NCBI RefSeq assembly: GCF_905147365.1
Contig: NC_056427.1
Location: 1,245,001-1,309,000, forward strand
Direction of reading: 5' to 3'
Source of the DNA: Aricia agestis
Lineage: Eukaryota > Arthropoda > Insecta > Lepidoptera > Lycaenidae
Length of the DNA stretch: 64,000 nt
Below the pieces are notes generated by a model. The model was not told where the DNA came from. It worked only from the letters and a program-made list of their open reading frames with translations, and made no database searches. The position numbers and the translations under genes were made by a program. Numbering within the stretch: position 1 is the stretch's first letter; each line of letters starts with the position of its first letter. Shown piece by piece: positions 29,756 through 39,263 of this stretch.

Positions 29756-30290
29756 TTTAAATGTAGGTAATGACATCTCTAGCGACAAAAATTATACTAT
29801 ATTTCTAGCGAGATAGCGGCCAACTTGTTAATATTGTTACGATTTTATTTTTCTATTTTGTATTGTAACAAAACATTTTCAAATATAGTAAAATAAAGAA
29901 ATAAAACAGTATAAGTTTTTAATTCGCTTTTCAATTTGTGCCAACCCTACACACAAAATGATAAATCTCTCTTATCACCTCGGAGGTGAGTCGGCGAAAC
30001 ATCGCGTCGTTAGCGATACTCCCGAGTCCCGAGTCCCGACACCCGTCGTTTGTACCGCCTTTAGGGAAGTAGTAATTGACACACTTAGGGTCAGATCACA
30101 TTAAAAGGTGACAAGACGATGCAACACAAATTGAACTTTATTTAGTACTGTGGCGGTACCCATAATTCACCTAACAATCCTGCATCGCGCTATCGAAGTT
30201 TCTGAGAACGGCAAGATATATACAACGTCTGAAATGACGTCAGTGGGCTTCGGCCTGACCGAGCCGCCACTAATATCGTTAAAATACTAA
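29756..30290. other. Unassigned, with repeated GGGTCA motifs
   Basis: CTTAGGGTCAGATCACATTA at 30085 and CTAAGGGTCAGTTCACTTTG at 30288, each followed by GACRAGACGATGCAA, are direct copies of one MITE end. GAGTCCCGAGTCCCGA is at 30023. AAATAAAGAAATAAAAC at 29891 is polyadenylation-like. No gene. Confidence 0.4.
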
Positions 30291-30332
30291 GGGTCAGTTC
30301 ACTTTGTGGCGTGACGAGACGATGCAATTTAT

Positions 30333-30646
30333 ACGTGGGAGAGCCATGCTTCGGCACGAATGGAACCGGCTCGACCGGAGAAATACCACACCAGTTCTCA
30401 CAGAAAACCGGCGTGAAACAGCGCTTGCGCTGTGTTTCGCCTAGTGAGTGAGTTTACCGGAGGCCCAATCCCCTACCCTATTCCCTTCCCTTCCCATCCC
30501 TACCCTCTCCTATTACCCTATGCCCTCTTAAAAGGCCGGCAACGCACTTGCAGCTCTTCTGACGCTGCGAGTGTCCATGGGCGACGGAAGTTGCTTTCCA
30601 TCAGGTGACCCGTTTGCTCGTTTGCCCCCTTATTTCATAAAAAAAT
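30333..30646 (+). mobile_element. SINE-A, copy 9
   Basis: Head ACGTGGGAGAGCCATGC at 30333, inserted just after the GACGATGCAATTT of the GGGTCA repeat. A-run ends at 30646. One CCCTACCCTCCCC block is missing from the pyrimidine tract. Confidence 0.75.
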
Positions 30647-30798
30647 AGGCCAAACTGTACTTCAATTACTACAAATAGTTGATGTTTGTGACTTCATTGC
30701 GTCGTGTTTGTCGCGACTCGCGCGGGAACCGCAAATGTTGAATAAAATGAGAATTGACTTTTTGGCCAAATTTCATTATACTACAAGTAGCTGTTCAG

Positions 30799-30998
30799 CG
30801 GGGCTAAAATGGTCGCTTTGAAGAATCATGATATGAATCATAATATGATTCATTTTTCTAAAATCGCAAAATGCAACTCTGCTTGCAATTCATTTCTGTA
30901 TTTTTGCACTGATTTGACATTCGTCAGTTTGACAGTTTTGACAATTCATTTGGTGAATTGATTGAGAGGAATTGCTAAATGTGACCATTTTAGCCCCG
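30799..30998. mobile_element. MITE, CGGGGCTAAAATGG ends
   Basis: CGGGGCTAAAATGGTC and GACCATTTTAGCCCCG are exact complements; 200 bp. CTGTT occurs just outside both ends and may be a target-site remnant. Confidence 0.7.
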
Positions 30999-31579
30999 CA
31001 GACTGTTGTATGCCTTTCAAATATGCATACACTTAAGATATTATATACAAAACAAATTATTTAAATTACATTAATAACATTTCTATAATAAAATAACATG
31101 TTAATACATTTTTTCTAACACTTCCAACAATTCAACAACAGAATTATTAATAACATAATAACCATTCACTTGTTTCAAACGATAAACATAAAAATTAATG
31201 ATGCATTACAACATATTGTGTTTCACTTCCAACACGACATATAATTTAATTAAATTCCTACATTATTTAAAACATGATAGCCAACTAATACAATAAATGT
31301 TTTGTACCACTGTGACCGCACTAACGCATGCTAGTGAACTCTTGAATGGACGATAGTTTTATTGACAACTTAAATACAATAATTACACAACTTTGATCCA
31401 GTCTCGATCAGAAGAACATTCATAGACAGGCAAACAAAAACCGATCGAAAAACTATCTTAGGACTTTTGACGAAAAGGTTGACGTTTGATTCGTAAGTAA
31501 TTGGTTAAATGTGAGAATACAATGTTGAAGTTCAAAATTTGTATAACACTGAATTGAAACCATAGTATCAAGCCTTTAT
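30999..31579. other. Unassigned AT-rich stretch
   Basis: Very AT-rich, 3' UTR-like texture, but no coding sequence on either strand and no recognisable repeat. Confidence 0.35.
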
Positions 31580-31907
31580 ACGTGGGAGAGCCATGCTTCG
31601 GCACGAATGGGCCGGCTCGACCGGAGAAATACCACGTTCTCACAGAAAACCGGCGTGAAACAGCGCTTGCGCTGTGTTTCGCCGAGTGAGTGAGTTTACC
31701 GGAGGCCCAATCCCCTACCCTATTCTCTAAGGCCCTACCCTCCCCTATTCTCTTCCCTACCGTCCCCTATTACCATATTTCCCCTCAAAAGGCCGGCAAC
31801 GCACCTGCAGCTCTTCTGATGCTGCGAGTGTCCGTGGGCGACGGAAGTTGCTTTCCATCAGGTGACCCGTTTGCTCGTTTGCCCCCTTATTTTTATATAT
31901 AAAAAAG
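31580..31907 (+). mobile_element. SINE-A, copy 10
   Basis: Head ACGTGGGAGAGCCATGC at 31580; the tail ends TTATTTTTATATATAAAAAA. The pyrimidine tract has CTAAGGC in place of CCCTTCC. Confidence 0.75.
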
Positions 31908-32356
31908 CCTCCAATATAGACGTCCTACTTTTAGGTAAATACCAAAATACGTATAAAGAAATTCTAGTCTTGGGTCCTCAACAAGCTTCATCATTACCAT
32001 TCCATTCCCAATTTTTATTATTCTGAAACACAATACACGTATATATCTAACAATTCACCATATAATCCAACTTATTCATGTATCATATAAATAAAATTAA
32101 TACATTATACATCCATCCAACTTTTTCGTTTCATAAGTGGATTATTATACAATTGAAGTCACTTTGAGCGGAACGGCAACGTAATAACAAAGAATAACGC
32201 AATTCGTTGTACAGAAATAAAATTACGGGTAACTACATTCGACATTCGTCGAGTTGAGTGCTGATCAAAAATAGGTTATTGGGATGAAAATTTCTTGAAT
32301 AATAAACTCGTTAATATACGAAAACATGCCTAGGAGTAGCACCACTAACTAAATCA
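31908..32356. other. Unassigned stretch
   Basis: AT-rich, no gene or repeat recognised; it leads into the minisatellite. Confidence 0.35.
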
Positions 32357-33113
32357 TGACACCAGTGCTAGCCCTCCTACTACAGTCAATACACTGGTGC
32401 TACGGCGTAGCGCCTCTACCACAGTCAAGACACTGGTGCTACGGCGTAGCGCCTCTACCACAGTCAAGACACTGGTGCTACGGCGTAGCGCCTCTACCAC
32501 AGTCAAGACACTGGTGCTACGGCGTAGCGCCTCTACCACAGTCAATACACTGGTGCTACGGCGTAGCGCCTCTACCACAGTCAAGACACCGGTGCTACGG
32601 CGTAGCGCCTCTACCACAGTCAAGACACCGGTGCTACGGCGTAGCGCCTCTACCACAGTCAAGACACCGGTGCTACGGCGTAGCGCCTTTACCACAGTCA
32701 AGACACTGGTCCTACGGCGTAGCGCCTCTACCACAGTCAAGACACTGGTGCTACGGCGTAGCGCCTCTACCACAGTCAAGACACCGGTGCTACGGCGTAG
32801 CGCCTCTACCACAGTCAAGACACTGGTGCTACGGCGTAGCGCCTCTACCACAGTCAAGACACTGGTCCTACGGCGTAGCGCCTCTACCACAGTCAAGACA
32901 CTGGTGCTACGGCGTAGCGCCTCTACCACAGTCAAGACACCGGTGCTACGGCGTAGCGCCTCTACCACAGTCAAGACACCGGTGCTACGGCGTAGCGCCT
33001 CTACCACAGTCAAGACACTGGTGCTACGGCGTAGCGCCTCTACCACAGTCAAGACACTGGTGCTACGGCGTAGCGCCTCTACCACAGTCAAGACACTAGT
33101 GCTACGGTGTAGC
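32357..33113. repeat. 39-bp minisatellite, ~18-19 units
   Basis: The unit is GGTGCTACGGCGTAGCGCCT then CTACCACAGTCAAGACACT, 39 bp. About 18 nearly identical units are bounded by a degenerate unit at the left and CTAGTGCTACGGTGTAGC at the right. Variation is mainly ACTGG/ACCGG and GGTGC/GGTCC. Since 39 = 13 codons, three frames stay open (13-residue repeats RRSASTTVKTLVL, YGVAPLPQSRHWC and, on the minus strand, RRSTSVLTVVEAL). These overlapping frames of up to 280 codons are not evidence of a protein. Confidence 0.92.
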
Positions 33114-33240
33114 ATGACACGAGTTTCTTACGCCGGTTCTTCTCGCCGGGTTAGTTCCCGAACCGGTGGTAGGCACCACCAGTGTAGTCTAGACGTTCAG
33201 AGAACATTTGAAAAAAAAAATCTAAATAAAAAAAATTGAG
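33114..33240 (-). repeat. LINE 3' UTR-like fragment
   Basis: CTTCTCGCCGGGTTAGTTCC, CGAACCGGTGGTAGGCACCA and CTAGACGTTCAGAGAACATT. The same CCGGTGGTAGGC...GTAGACGTTCAGAGAATAT segment lies inside SINE-A at 40577-40650. Likely part of a LINE 3' region. Confidence 0.45.
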
Positions 33241-33868
33241 CTTGAGTGCTACGCCAGCTACATTTTTGTTAATTTAATACGAGGTTGATGAATAATAACA
33301 AAAATACTTATTCAACATAGTCTATTTAGGAGGTGCAAATAAACAGACATACAGACAGACACATCAAGCCTCTTCATTTTCTTTTCAGTAACACTTCCCA
33401 ACGACTGGTGACACAAAATAATCGCCAAGATAACTCCTAACCCAGCCTTCATCTCATCTCCGATGTTATCATTAATGAAACAATCGCCCAAGCCATTAGA
33501 AACTTTACGTCGTTAGAGATAAGACGCCATTTGCTCCACGCGGCGGCGCAGGACTGTCACCGGCTAGATTTTCGAATTAATAGCGTTCATCAGATCTTGG
33601 GCATGTGGAGATTTCATTGATCGCCTTGAAATTGTCTTTGAAATCTTAAAAGGAAATCGTTGAGTGAAATTCAATTGAAGAAAACGTATGAGAAAATACA
33701 CTGACCGATGCAGTTATAAAATAAATTAAACGCTAGAAGTTAGTTAAAATTAATTTGCTTTTGCTTTGAAATATGCCATTCGTTCAGTTTAGAATTTAAC
33801 TAGGCTAAAACCTAATTTGAGTCGCAAAAATGTAAATCAATTTTTTTCTTATCATCATTTAAAGAAAG
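33241..33868. other. Unassigned stretch
   Basis: No gene seen. CACGCGGCGGCGCAGG at about 33537 is GC-rich but isolated. Confidence 0.35.
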
Positions 33869-33926
33869 GTGCTCCTAGAATGCAACACTGTATTGTCTTA
33901 ATACAGTGTTGTATTCTAGGAGTGCA
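33869..33926. repeat. Short hairpin element
   Basis: CTCCTAGAATGCAACACTGT and ACAGTGTTGTATTCTAGGAG pair with one mismatch around a ~13-base loop; outer GTG / AGT bases also nearly pair. Confidence 0.65.
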
Positions 33927-34573
33927 AGAAGAAGTAAAAACATACAAGTTCGTTGCGTGGTAGAAAGAGATGGGAATAAGTATCGCCTGCTCCTTGTTCC
34001 TACGAATTTTCGATTTGGTTACGTGCCCTGACTCCTGACGCGAATTTTATACTTTGCTCTAATAATTTTTAACTTTAAATATCCACAGCCGAACATACAG
34101 CCGCCTCCTATTTTTGGAACTCGGTTAAAAACGCTTTTTCCGAATCTCTAAACTCGTTTGACGACAACCCTACGCGGATTTATTATTGATTTTTAAATGA
34201 AAATAATAAAATATACTTTTCTTGAAAATCTCAAAAACTAGTTTGTGACAACCCTACGCGGATTTAATTAAAAAGTTGGCCGTTATCGCCACCGTCATCA
34301 CATCTCATTGACTCCTGATCGCTTGGTGTACTTACAGGGAAATCGTGTAAGACACTTACGGAGTACATTTCGACTTCTAATACATAAAATTCTTGTGTCA
34401 CAGACTCCTCTAAAACGTCTCAGCTGATTTTAACGAAATTTTTTACATTTGTTAGACCTGAGAGTATGATACTAGAAATAATTTATATGACAAAACGTTT
34501 TTCGGATCAGCTAGTTATTAATATATCCATAGTAATAACTAGATGATCTGAAAAACGTAAAACCCTATATCTA
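33927..34573. other. Unassigned, with one palindrome
   Basis: CGTTTTTCGGATCAGCTAG (34496-34514) and its imperfect complement CTAGATGATCTGAAAAACG (34540-34558) form a hairpin. CTAG in both arms suggests two Helitron 3' ends back to back. CAACCCTACGCGGATTTA occurs twice (34166, 34248). Confidence 0.4.
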
Positions 34574-35159
34574 CAGTGTGTAACAAAAATAAGTGATAAT
34601 CCTAAAGGATGTGTACGTGTTCCTTGTAGAGAGTTCACCGTGAAAGTAGCAGCTCTGAAAGACGAATTTTTTTTTTCACTTTTGTATGGGCAAGGCCCGA
34701 GCGTCACGAGTTTCCCCATACAAAAGTGAAAACATTTTTTGGTCTTTCAGCGCTGCTACTTTCACAGTGAACTCTCTACAAGGAACACGTTTTTTTTTTT
34801 TTTTTATGAAATAAGGGGGCAAACGAGCAAACGGGTCACCTGATGGAAAGCAACTTCCGTCGCCCATGGACATTCGCAGCATCAGAAGAGCTGCATGTGC
34901 GTTGCCGGCCTTTTAAGAGGGAATAGAGTAATAGGGGAGGGTAGGGAAGGGAATAGGGGAGGGTAGGAAAGGGAATAGGGTAGGGGATTGGGCCTCCGGT
35001 AAACTCACTCACTCGGCGTGAAACAGCGCAAGCGCTGTTTCACGCCGGTTTTCTGTGAGAACGTGGTAATTATCCGGTCGAGCCGGCCCATTCGTGCCGA
35101 AGCATGGCTCCCCCACGTATATACCCAAAAGTATTATCACTTATTTTTGTTACACCCTG
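34574..35159. mobile_element. TA-flanked MITE with nested SINE-A
   Basis: Ends CAGTGTGTAACAAAAATAAG and CTTATTTTTGTTACACCCTG, with TA outside both (34572-34573, 35160-35161). Inner arms: TGTTCCTTGTAGAGAGTTCA and GTGAAAGTAGCAGC. A SINE-A copy (34790-35117) sits in the right arm next to ACACG. The uninterrupted relative is 43900-44152. Confidence 0.8.
34790..35117 (-). mobile_element. SINE-A, copy 11
   Basis: Long T-run at 34790; head end GGCTCCCCCACGT at 35117. Comparison with the empty site in 43900-44152 shows ACACG at the left and CACGTA at the right, consistent with a ~5-base target repeat. The CGAAACA between the two halves of the palindrome is missing. Confidence 0.75.
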
Positions 35160-35410
35160 TATAGATTCTATAGGGTTCAACACAACAATTATAATGCACA
35201 TCATGTTTTGGAGCAAGTACCTCTAAATATGTTTAATGATTACAATTTAAAATTCTGATTAGCGGATCGCAAAAGGCGGCTACCCATTTGCGATTGATCG
35301 TTTCGATGTATATGGCTAAAAAGGGGCCTTATTCACAATTTGTTTGATTCGCAAGTTTTCGTATTCGATAGTTAATGGAATCAGGCGTTACTTTGCGGAA
35401 ATCCATAGTT

Positions 35411-35814
35411 TAAATTTAGTTTGTTATTATTTTTAGCAATATTCCGCGAAAACAACTACCACCTTTAAGTAAATGAGTGAACAACGAACTCTACGAACAA
35501 CGTCTGTTAAGTTACTTAACGGACGTTGTTCGTAGAGTCCACATCCTGAGGATGCTCCGGTGTTGGGGCGAAACGCGCGTCGAGGTTTTCAACCTGCACG
35601 GTGGTGAGGGGCCTTGCACGGATTTGCCAACATTATTGCTTGTGTGGTGGTGGTGTTTGCAAGTTCTTGCATGCGAGTGTACGCATAGGCAGTGTGGGAG
35701 GAGGGAGGTGCTGTACGCATGCCTATGCGTACACTCACTCATTTACTTAAAGGTGGAAGTTGTTTTCGCGGAATATTGCTAAAAATAATAACAAACTAAA
35801 TTTAATTTTTTTTT
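35411..35814. mobile_element. Fold-back element carrying ribozyme-like core
   Basis: The arms of ~72 bp, TAAATTTAGTTTGTTATTAT and its complement, are nearly identical. Inside are two more palindromes: TCTACGAACAACGTC / GACGTTGTTCGTAGA (about 35490-35537) and GAGTGTACGCATAGGCA / TGCCTATGCGTACACTC. The centre holds a hammerhead-like motif (35541-35586). Frames on both strands here are not genes. Confidence 0.75.
35541..35586 (+). ncRNA. Hammerhead-ribozyme-like motif (type I, minimal)
   Basis: Core box CTGAGGA (35546-35552, CUGANGA), stem II GCTCC / GGGGC (35554-35558 with 35565-35569, one G-U pair) around GGTGTT, then GAAAC (35570-35574), a 2-bp stem III with GCGC loop, and GTC (35579-35581) with predicted cleavage after C35581. 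Stem I would pair ACATC (35541-35545) with GAGGT (35582-35586), one mismatch. GAAACGCGCGTC is, from memory, usual in Penelope-like retroelement hammerheads. Deviations: an extra T (35553) before stem II, and a short stem I. Activity is untested. Confidence 0.5.
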
Positions 35815-35936
35815 TTTCGTATTCGAGTCAAACGGGAATTTTGAACAATCCCGCAGCTATACATATTGTAGAGACACAATAAGTATGTTTCAAAACTTTC
35901 ATCTTTACATAAATAATTGTATTTAAGAGCCCATAT

Positions 35937-36355
35937 GACCCTAACTTGACTACATACTTTAACCTAGATCTCAAAATCTGTAAGGTCTAGAAAACTGATT
36001 TTTTGACACAAGTAACTTCAGTTCATAAAGATTAAACGCTCAAGACGAAAACACGATTACTCAAAAAATGCTCGATAGTTTCTTTTTTACAAAAAATCTT
36101 GTTTTAGACACATTTTTGCTTGGATCTTCGAAGTTTGCTGCCTTTTCTTTAATATTTTTTAATATCTAAAAAGGTATCGATAAAACCTATATTTGCTCAA
36201 AACACTTTTTTCATAATCATTATAGTTCGTCTTTTATTCAAGTAAAACTAACTTTGCGATGATTCCGCGCCGTCCTTTTTCACCTGGCATATGAAAGACG
36301 GGCGTGAGTGTGAAGAGAGAAGGACGATGTTTGATTTTTAGAGTCAGGTGAGCTC
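35937..36355. mobile_element. TTAA-B element, copy 2
   Basis: TTAA on both sides (35933-35936, 36356-36359). Ends GAGCCCATATGACC and AGTCAGGTGAGCTC are loosely inverted. AAGACGGGCGTGAGTGTGAA then GAGAGAAGGACGATG matches copy 1 (1617-2039); the inner parts are diverged. Confidence 0.65.
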
Positions 36356-36553
36356 TTAAAGACGAAATACACTTACCCCTTTTACCTCCATTATCTTTGT
36401 AAATAATATCGTCTCAACTTACCTGTAACAAAAGAAGAAATGAATAAGAAATTAACTCTCAAAATAATATCATCAGACAATAATCTGATTCACTTCACAT
36501 TTCTCATAACAATCCGGAATTCTATTGTAATCGGTTAAGCGGTTTAAGTGTTA
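36356..36553. other. Short unassigned spacer
   Basis: ATCGGTTAAGCGGTTTAAGT near 36530 is a HelL-like scrap. No gene. Confidence 0.35.
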
Positions 36554-37380
36554 GAGCCTGTCCAGATGAGGCGTTTTACGCGCGAGTGAGCGACTCGCGC
36601 GTTTTACGCGCGTACCCGTGTGCCGAGTGTGAGTTTTTTGTTCGACATTCGATCGTGAACGCGTTTGGCGTTTACTAAGATTTTGTATGGGAGCTGGGCT
36701 CACTCCCGTGAGCATCGCTAGGTGGCGATGTAAAAATCCCATACAAAATCTTAGTAAACGCCAAACGCGTTCACGATCGAATGTAAAACAAAATCTCATA
36801 TTCGGGCCTCTGAGATACTAGAGCTACATACGAGTATATCGCGTCCAGATGCCTACGCGCGTTTTCTTACTCGCGTGTAAAACGCTTGCAATGAGCGGGA
36901 CTCTCGACTCGCCCGTAAAACGCGCGAGTCGAGATACTTGGGTGCCATTGCAGCATCAAGAAATACGCGCGAGTCCGTTGCGAATGGACGTATTCGATTG
37001 GAGCGTAATAACCAGTGGTCGGCGTAGGTAGTGCCATTTAGGGTGAATGACCTCAATTGTATATGTTAACATGGACATACCTCCGGGATCGCGGGATAAA
37101 ATCCCGCGTTCCGAATTATCGCGAATAATCAAGTATTTACTTTACAATTAATGAAAAAAAACGAGTTTTGAGTCATAATTTCGCCGGATAAAAAAGGCCT
37201 AAATAAATGAGTCACTAAACGTTTTTCTACGTCTAATATTTCTTCAGCCATGTTTTGCTTAGTTGCCAGTATGAAAAAAAAAGATTACGCGTCAAAATCG
37301 ATATCTATTATTTATTAACTAAACATAACTCTTTCTTTTTAATTATAATCCATATTTATTTAATACCGCAGGAGCAAGAC

Positions 37381-37416
37381 GTGTGCGGGGTGCGGGGTGG
37401 CCCGCACCCCGCACAC
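37381..37416. repeat. Perfect GC-rich hairpin
   Basis: GTGTGCGGGGTGCGGG, a 4-base loop GTGG, and CCCGCACCCCGCACAC. A 16-bp uninterrupted stem inside AT-rich DNA of the hAT-type element. Confidence 0.85.
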
Positions 37417-37530
37417 AGCAAGCAGACACTTGCGAGTAGCGCATGGCTTGTTGTTCTGTGTGTAGCATTTTTTTGCGCGTGAGTCCAAAATATCCCATCC
37501 ACACATAACAGACGAAAAGAACAAAAAATG

Positions 37531-37807
37531 TTATATTTATTTGGATATAAGTAGTATATCGTAAAACACTTTCAGGCTTGCCTGTGTTGCCTGCGAATGA
37601 TCGCTCGGTTGTTTGCGTCGAATGTTTAACGGTGCCACTAAGCGAATTCATTATTGTTTATTGTTGTTTAAATATATTTTAAAAGAAAGTCAATATTTGA
37701 TAAACATTAAATGGATTTTTATAATTAAACAATCAAATTATTTGCAGGTAACACAGGCAAGCCTGAAAGTGATCTACGATATACTACTTATATCCAAATA
37801 AATATAA
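37531..37807. mobile_element. Fold-back MITE inside the hAT-type element
   Basis: The arms of ~62 bp, TTATATTTATTTGGATATAA and its complement, run through TAGTATATCGTA and TTTCAGGCTTGCCTGTGTT. The two arms differ only by a few bases. The centre is AT-rich. Third level of nesting. Confidence 0.75.
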
Positions 37808-38433
37808 TCACATTTCTGTTAATTTTTTACTTATTTGTTAATATCATATAAAACTTATAATTATGATAAATAAATAAAAAACTAACAAATTATTTCTTTA
37901 TTTACGTTTGTCAAAATATTTGTTGTTTAAATATCAAATTCTGAATGTATTTCCGATTATATATTATTTCAATGCGAATCCCAAAATCGCGGGATTGAGA
38001 GGCATGTCCACGTTATGCCGCGATTAACGAATCCCGCGGGATGGCACTACCTACGCCGACCACTGGTAATAACTTTGAGTCCATGTTTGTAGCGTAAAAA
38101 CGCGCGTAAAACGCCCCATCTGAACAGGCACTTTAGAGCTAAAAGACGTTTGCATTTATAATTTTAAACGAAGACTGCTTAAAACATAACCCTTCTTTTT
38201 ACTTCACCGTAGTAGGATAAAAAGATGCCTATTATCCATTATCCATCCCAACTCGTCCAACACAAACTATAAAACTTTACCTCGTTGCAAGTAATTCGTT
38301 TACAAACTGTGAGAGAGGGAGAGAGCCGGCAAGAAAAACTCGGCGTTCATTATTCTATATTTAGACTTGCAAACTGGAGGAGGTGGAGGAAGTTGAAAAA
38401 ACATTACCGGCTTAATGCAAAGCTATTTCAAGC

Positions 38434-38870
38434 TATACTAATAATATTATAAACGACCTCTGTGGCTCAGTGGTTGGGCGTGTGGTGGCTCGAGCCGGGG
38501 GTTGCGGGTTCGTATCCCGCCGACGGAACAAAAAGTTTTCGTTGTTCCTGGGTCATGGTTGTATATTGAATATGTGTATTATATGATAAAAATCTTAAAT
38601 ATATGTATAGTATAAAAGTATTAAATATATATTTCCGTTGTCTGGTACCTGTGACACATGTCCTTCAGGTACTTACCCCGGGGCCAGACTGACGTGGTGG
38701 GAAGCGTCCATAGATATTATTATTATAAACGCGAAATCTGTTACCTCTTGGCACTTAAACCACTGAATCCATTTTAACAAAAGTTTACAGAAATTTTCCC
38801 ACGATAGTTTTTATCTTGGAAAAATGTACGGTTCCAGCGCTACAAGCGAATCCCAGAGTAAAACAGCAGA
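38434..38870 (+). mobile_element. HelL copy with tSINE-2 inserted
   Basis: The 5' part ATACTAATAATATTATAAAC lies at 38435; after the SINE it continues CGCGAAATCTGTTACCTC, CACTGAATCCATTTTAACAA and AAATGTACGGTTCCAGCGC. The 3' end is lost near 38870. Bases 38133-38433 to the left are unassigned. Confidence 0.65.
38455..38727 (+). mobile_element. tSINE-2, copy 1
   Basis: The tRNA-like head GACCTCTGTGGCTCAGTGG (A box) and GCGGGTTCGTATCCCGCC (B box) are spaced as in a tRNA. Then come CCTGGGTCATGG, TTCCGTTGTCTGGTACCTGT, GCGTCCATAGATATTATTAT and an (ATT)n end. ATTATAAACG precedes the head and ends the element at the right, giving a target duplication of ~9 bases within HelL. Confidence 0.75.
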
Positions 38871-38924
38871 AGGAGGCATACACTTTGGTTCCTACGTCGC
38901 GCCGGCAGACTATTCCCTTAGGCA

Positions 38925-39000
38925 TCCATTACACGGTAGGTTTTGCTGTCAGTTATACCACAGTCACGGCTGTAACTGATGGGTAACCTACCGTGTTAAG
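38925..39000. mobile_element. Small inverted-repeat element
   Basis: TTACACGGTAGGTT and AACCTACCGTGTTAA flank inner CTGTCAGTTATA / TGTAACTGATGGG. 76 bp, imperfect hairpin. Confidence 0.6.
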
Positions 39001-39069
39001 AGAGTGACCATGAAGCTATTATAGAGAGGAGATGGCCTAAGCAACTGTGCACTGTGATTTTCAACTAGG

Positions 39070-39186
39070 TCCTGACGTCATCATTGTGGGCGGGGCTTAA
39101 GTCAGTACACTTTCAGCGTTTGTCAGGTGCACACGTAACGAGACTCCCAATAAATTAGTGTTTTTTGCGTTTTTAACAAGGAAAGG
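39070..39186 (+). promoter_or_regulatory. Possible promoter: CRE and GC box
   Basis: TGACGTCA (39073-39080) and GGGCGGGGC (39088-39096) lie ~100 bases before an ATG at 39187, with GTCAGTAC as a possible initiator at 39101. Their close spacing is the main evidence; each motif can arise by chance. Confidence 0.25.
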
Positions 39187-39263
39187 ATGAAGTATTTTGT
39201 TTTACAATGTCGAAAACACTCAGACAGACGTTCTGATAATATAAATACCATCACATTTCATTT
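39187..39263 (+). CDS. Possible THAP-like first exon (partial or relic)
   Basis: An ATG at 39187 opens MKYFVLQCRKHSDRRSDN followed by INTITFH, and meets a donor-like TT|GTAAAT at 39264 in phase 2. The pattern short leader, Cys, KHSDRRSDN, then I[ST]FH resembles the N terminus of THAP zinc-finger proteins, whose next residues are usually a hydrophobic or basic residue then FP. The first THAP cysteine seems replaced by Phe (residue 4) and only Cys8 is present, so it may be a degraded exon or a coincidence. CRE and GC-box motifs lie just upstream. No second exon with the C-x2-H pair was found nearby. Confidence 0.25.

Larger units (their letters stand above)
37013..38065. mobile_element. hAT-type non-autonomous element, CAGTGGTCGGCG ends
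   Basis: Perfect 8-bp target duplication GTAATAAC (37005-37012, 38066-38073). Ends CAGTGGTCGGCGTAGGTAGT and ACTACCTACGCCGACCACTG are exact complements; subterminal GGGATCGCGGGAT and ATCCCGCGGGAT recur. CAG-type ends plus 8-bp TSD are hAT hallmarks. No transposase frame; another inverted-repeat element sits inside. Confidence 0.85.
36554..38132. mobile_element. Harbinger-type MITE holding a hAT-type insertion
   Basis: TTA flanks (36551-36553, 38133-38135). Ends GAGCCTGTCCAGATGAGGCG and CGCCCCATCTGAACAGGCAC (imperfect complements), with repeated CGCGAGT and GTAAAACGCGCG words in the arms. A separate perfect inverted repeat, TTGGCGTTTACTAAGATTTT / AAAATCTTAGTAAACGCCAA, lies at 36663-36768. The right arm is split at 37013-38065. 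Confidence 0.7.

Noticed and set aside
32357..33113. CRISPR-like array
   Set aside because: Units are directly tandem without unique spacers, and the context is an animal genome.
32354..33239. Three overlapping open frames of 247-280 codons
   Set aside because: They arise because the minisatellite period (39 bp) is a multiple of 3; the same array is open on both strands, and no start context or unique sequence supports a gene.
36551..37056. Opposing frames with Arg-rich peptides
   Set aside because: They reflect the CGCGAGT/GTAAAACGCG arms of a MITE.
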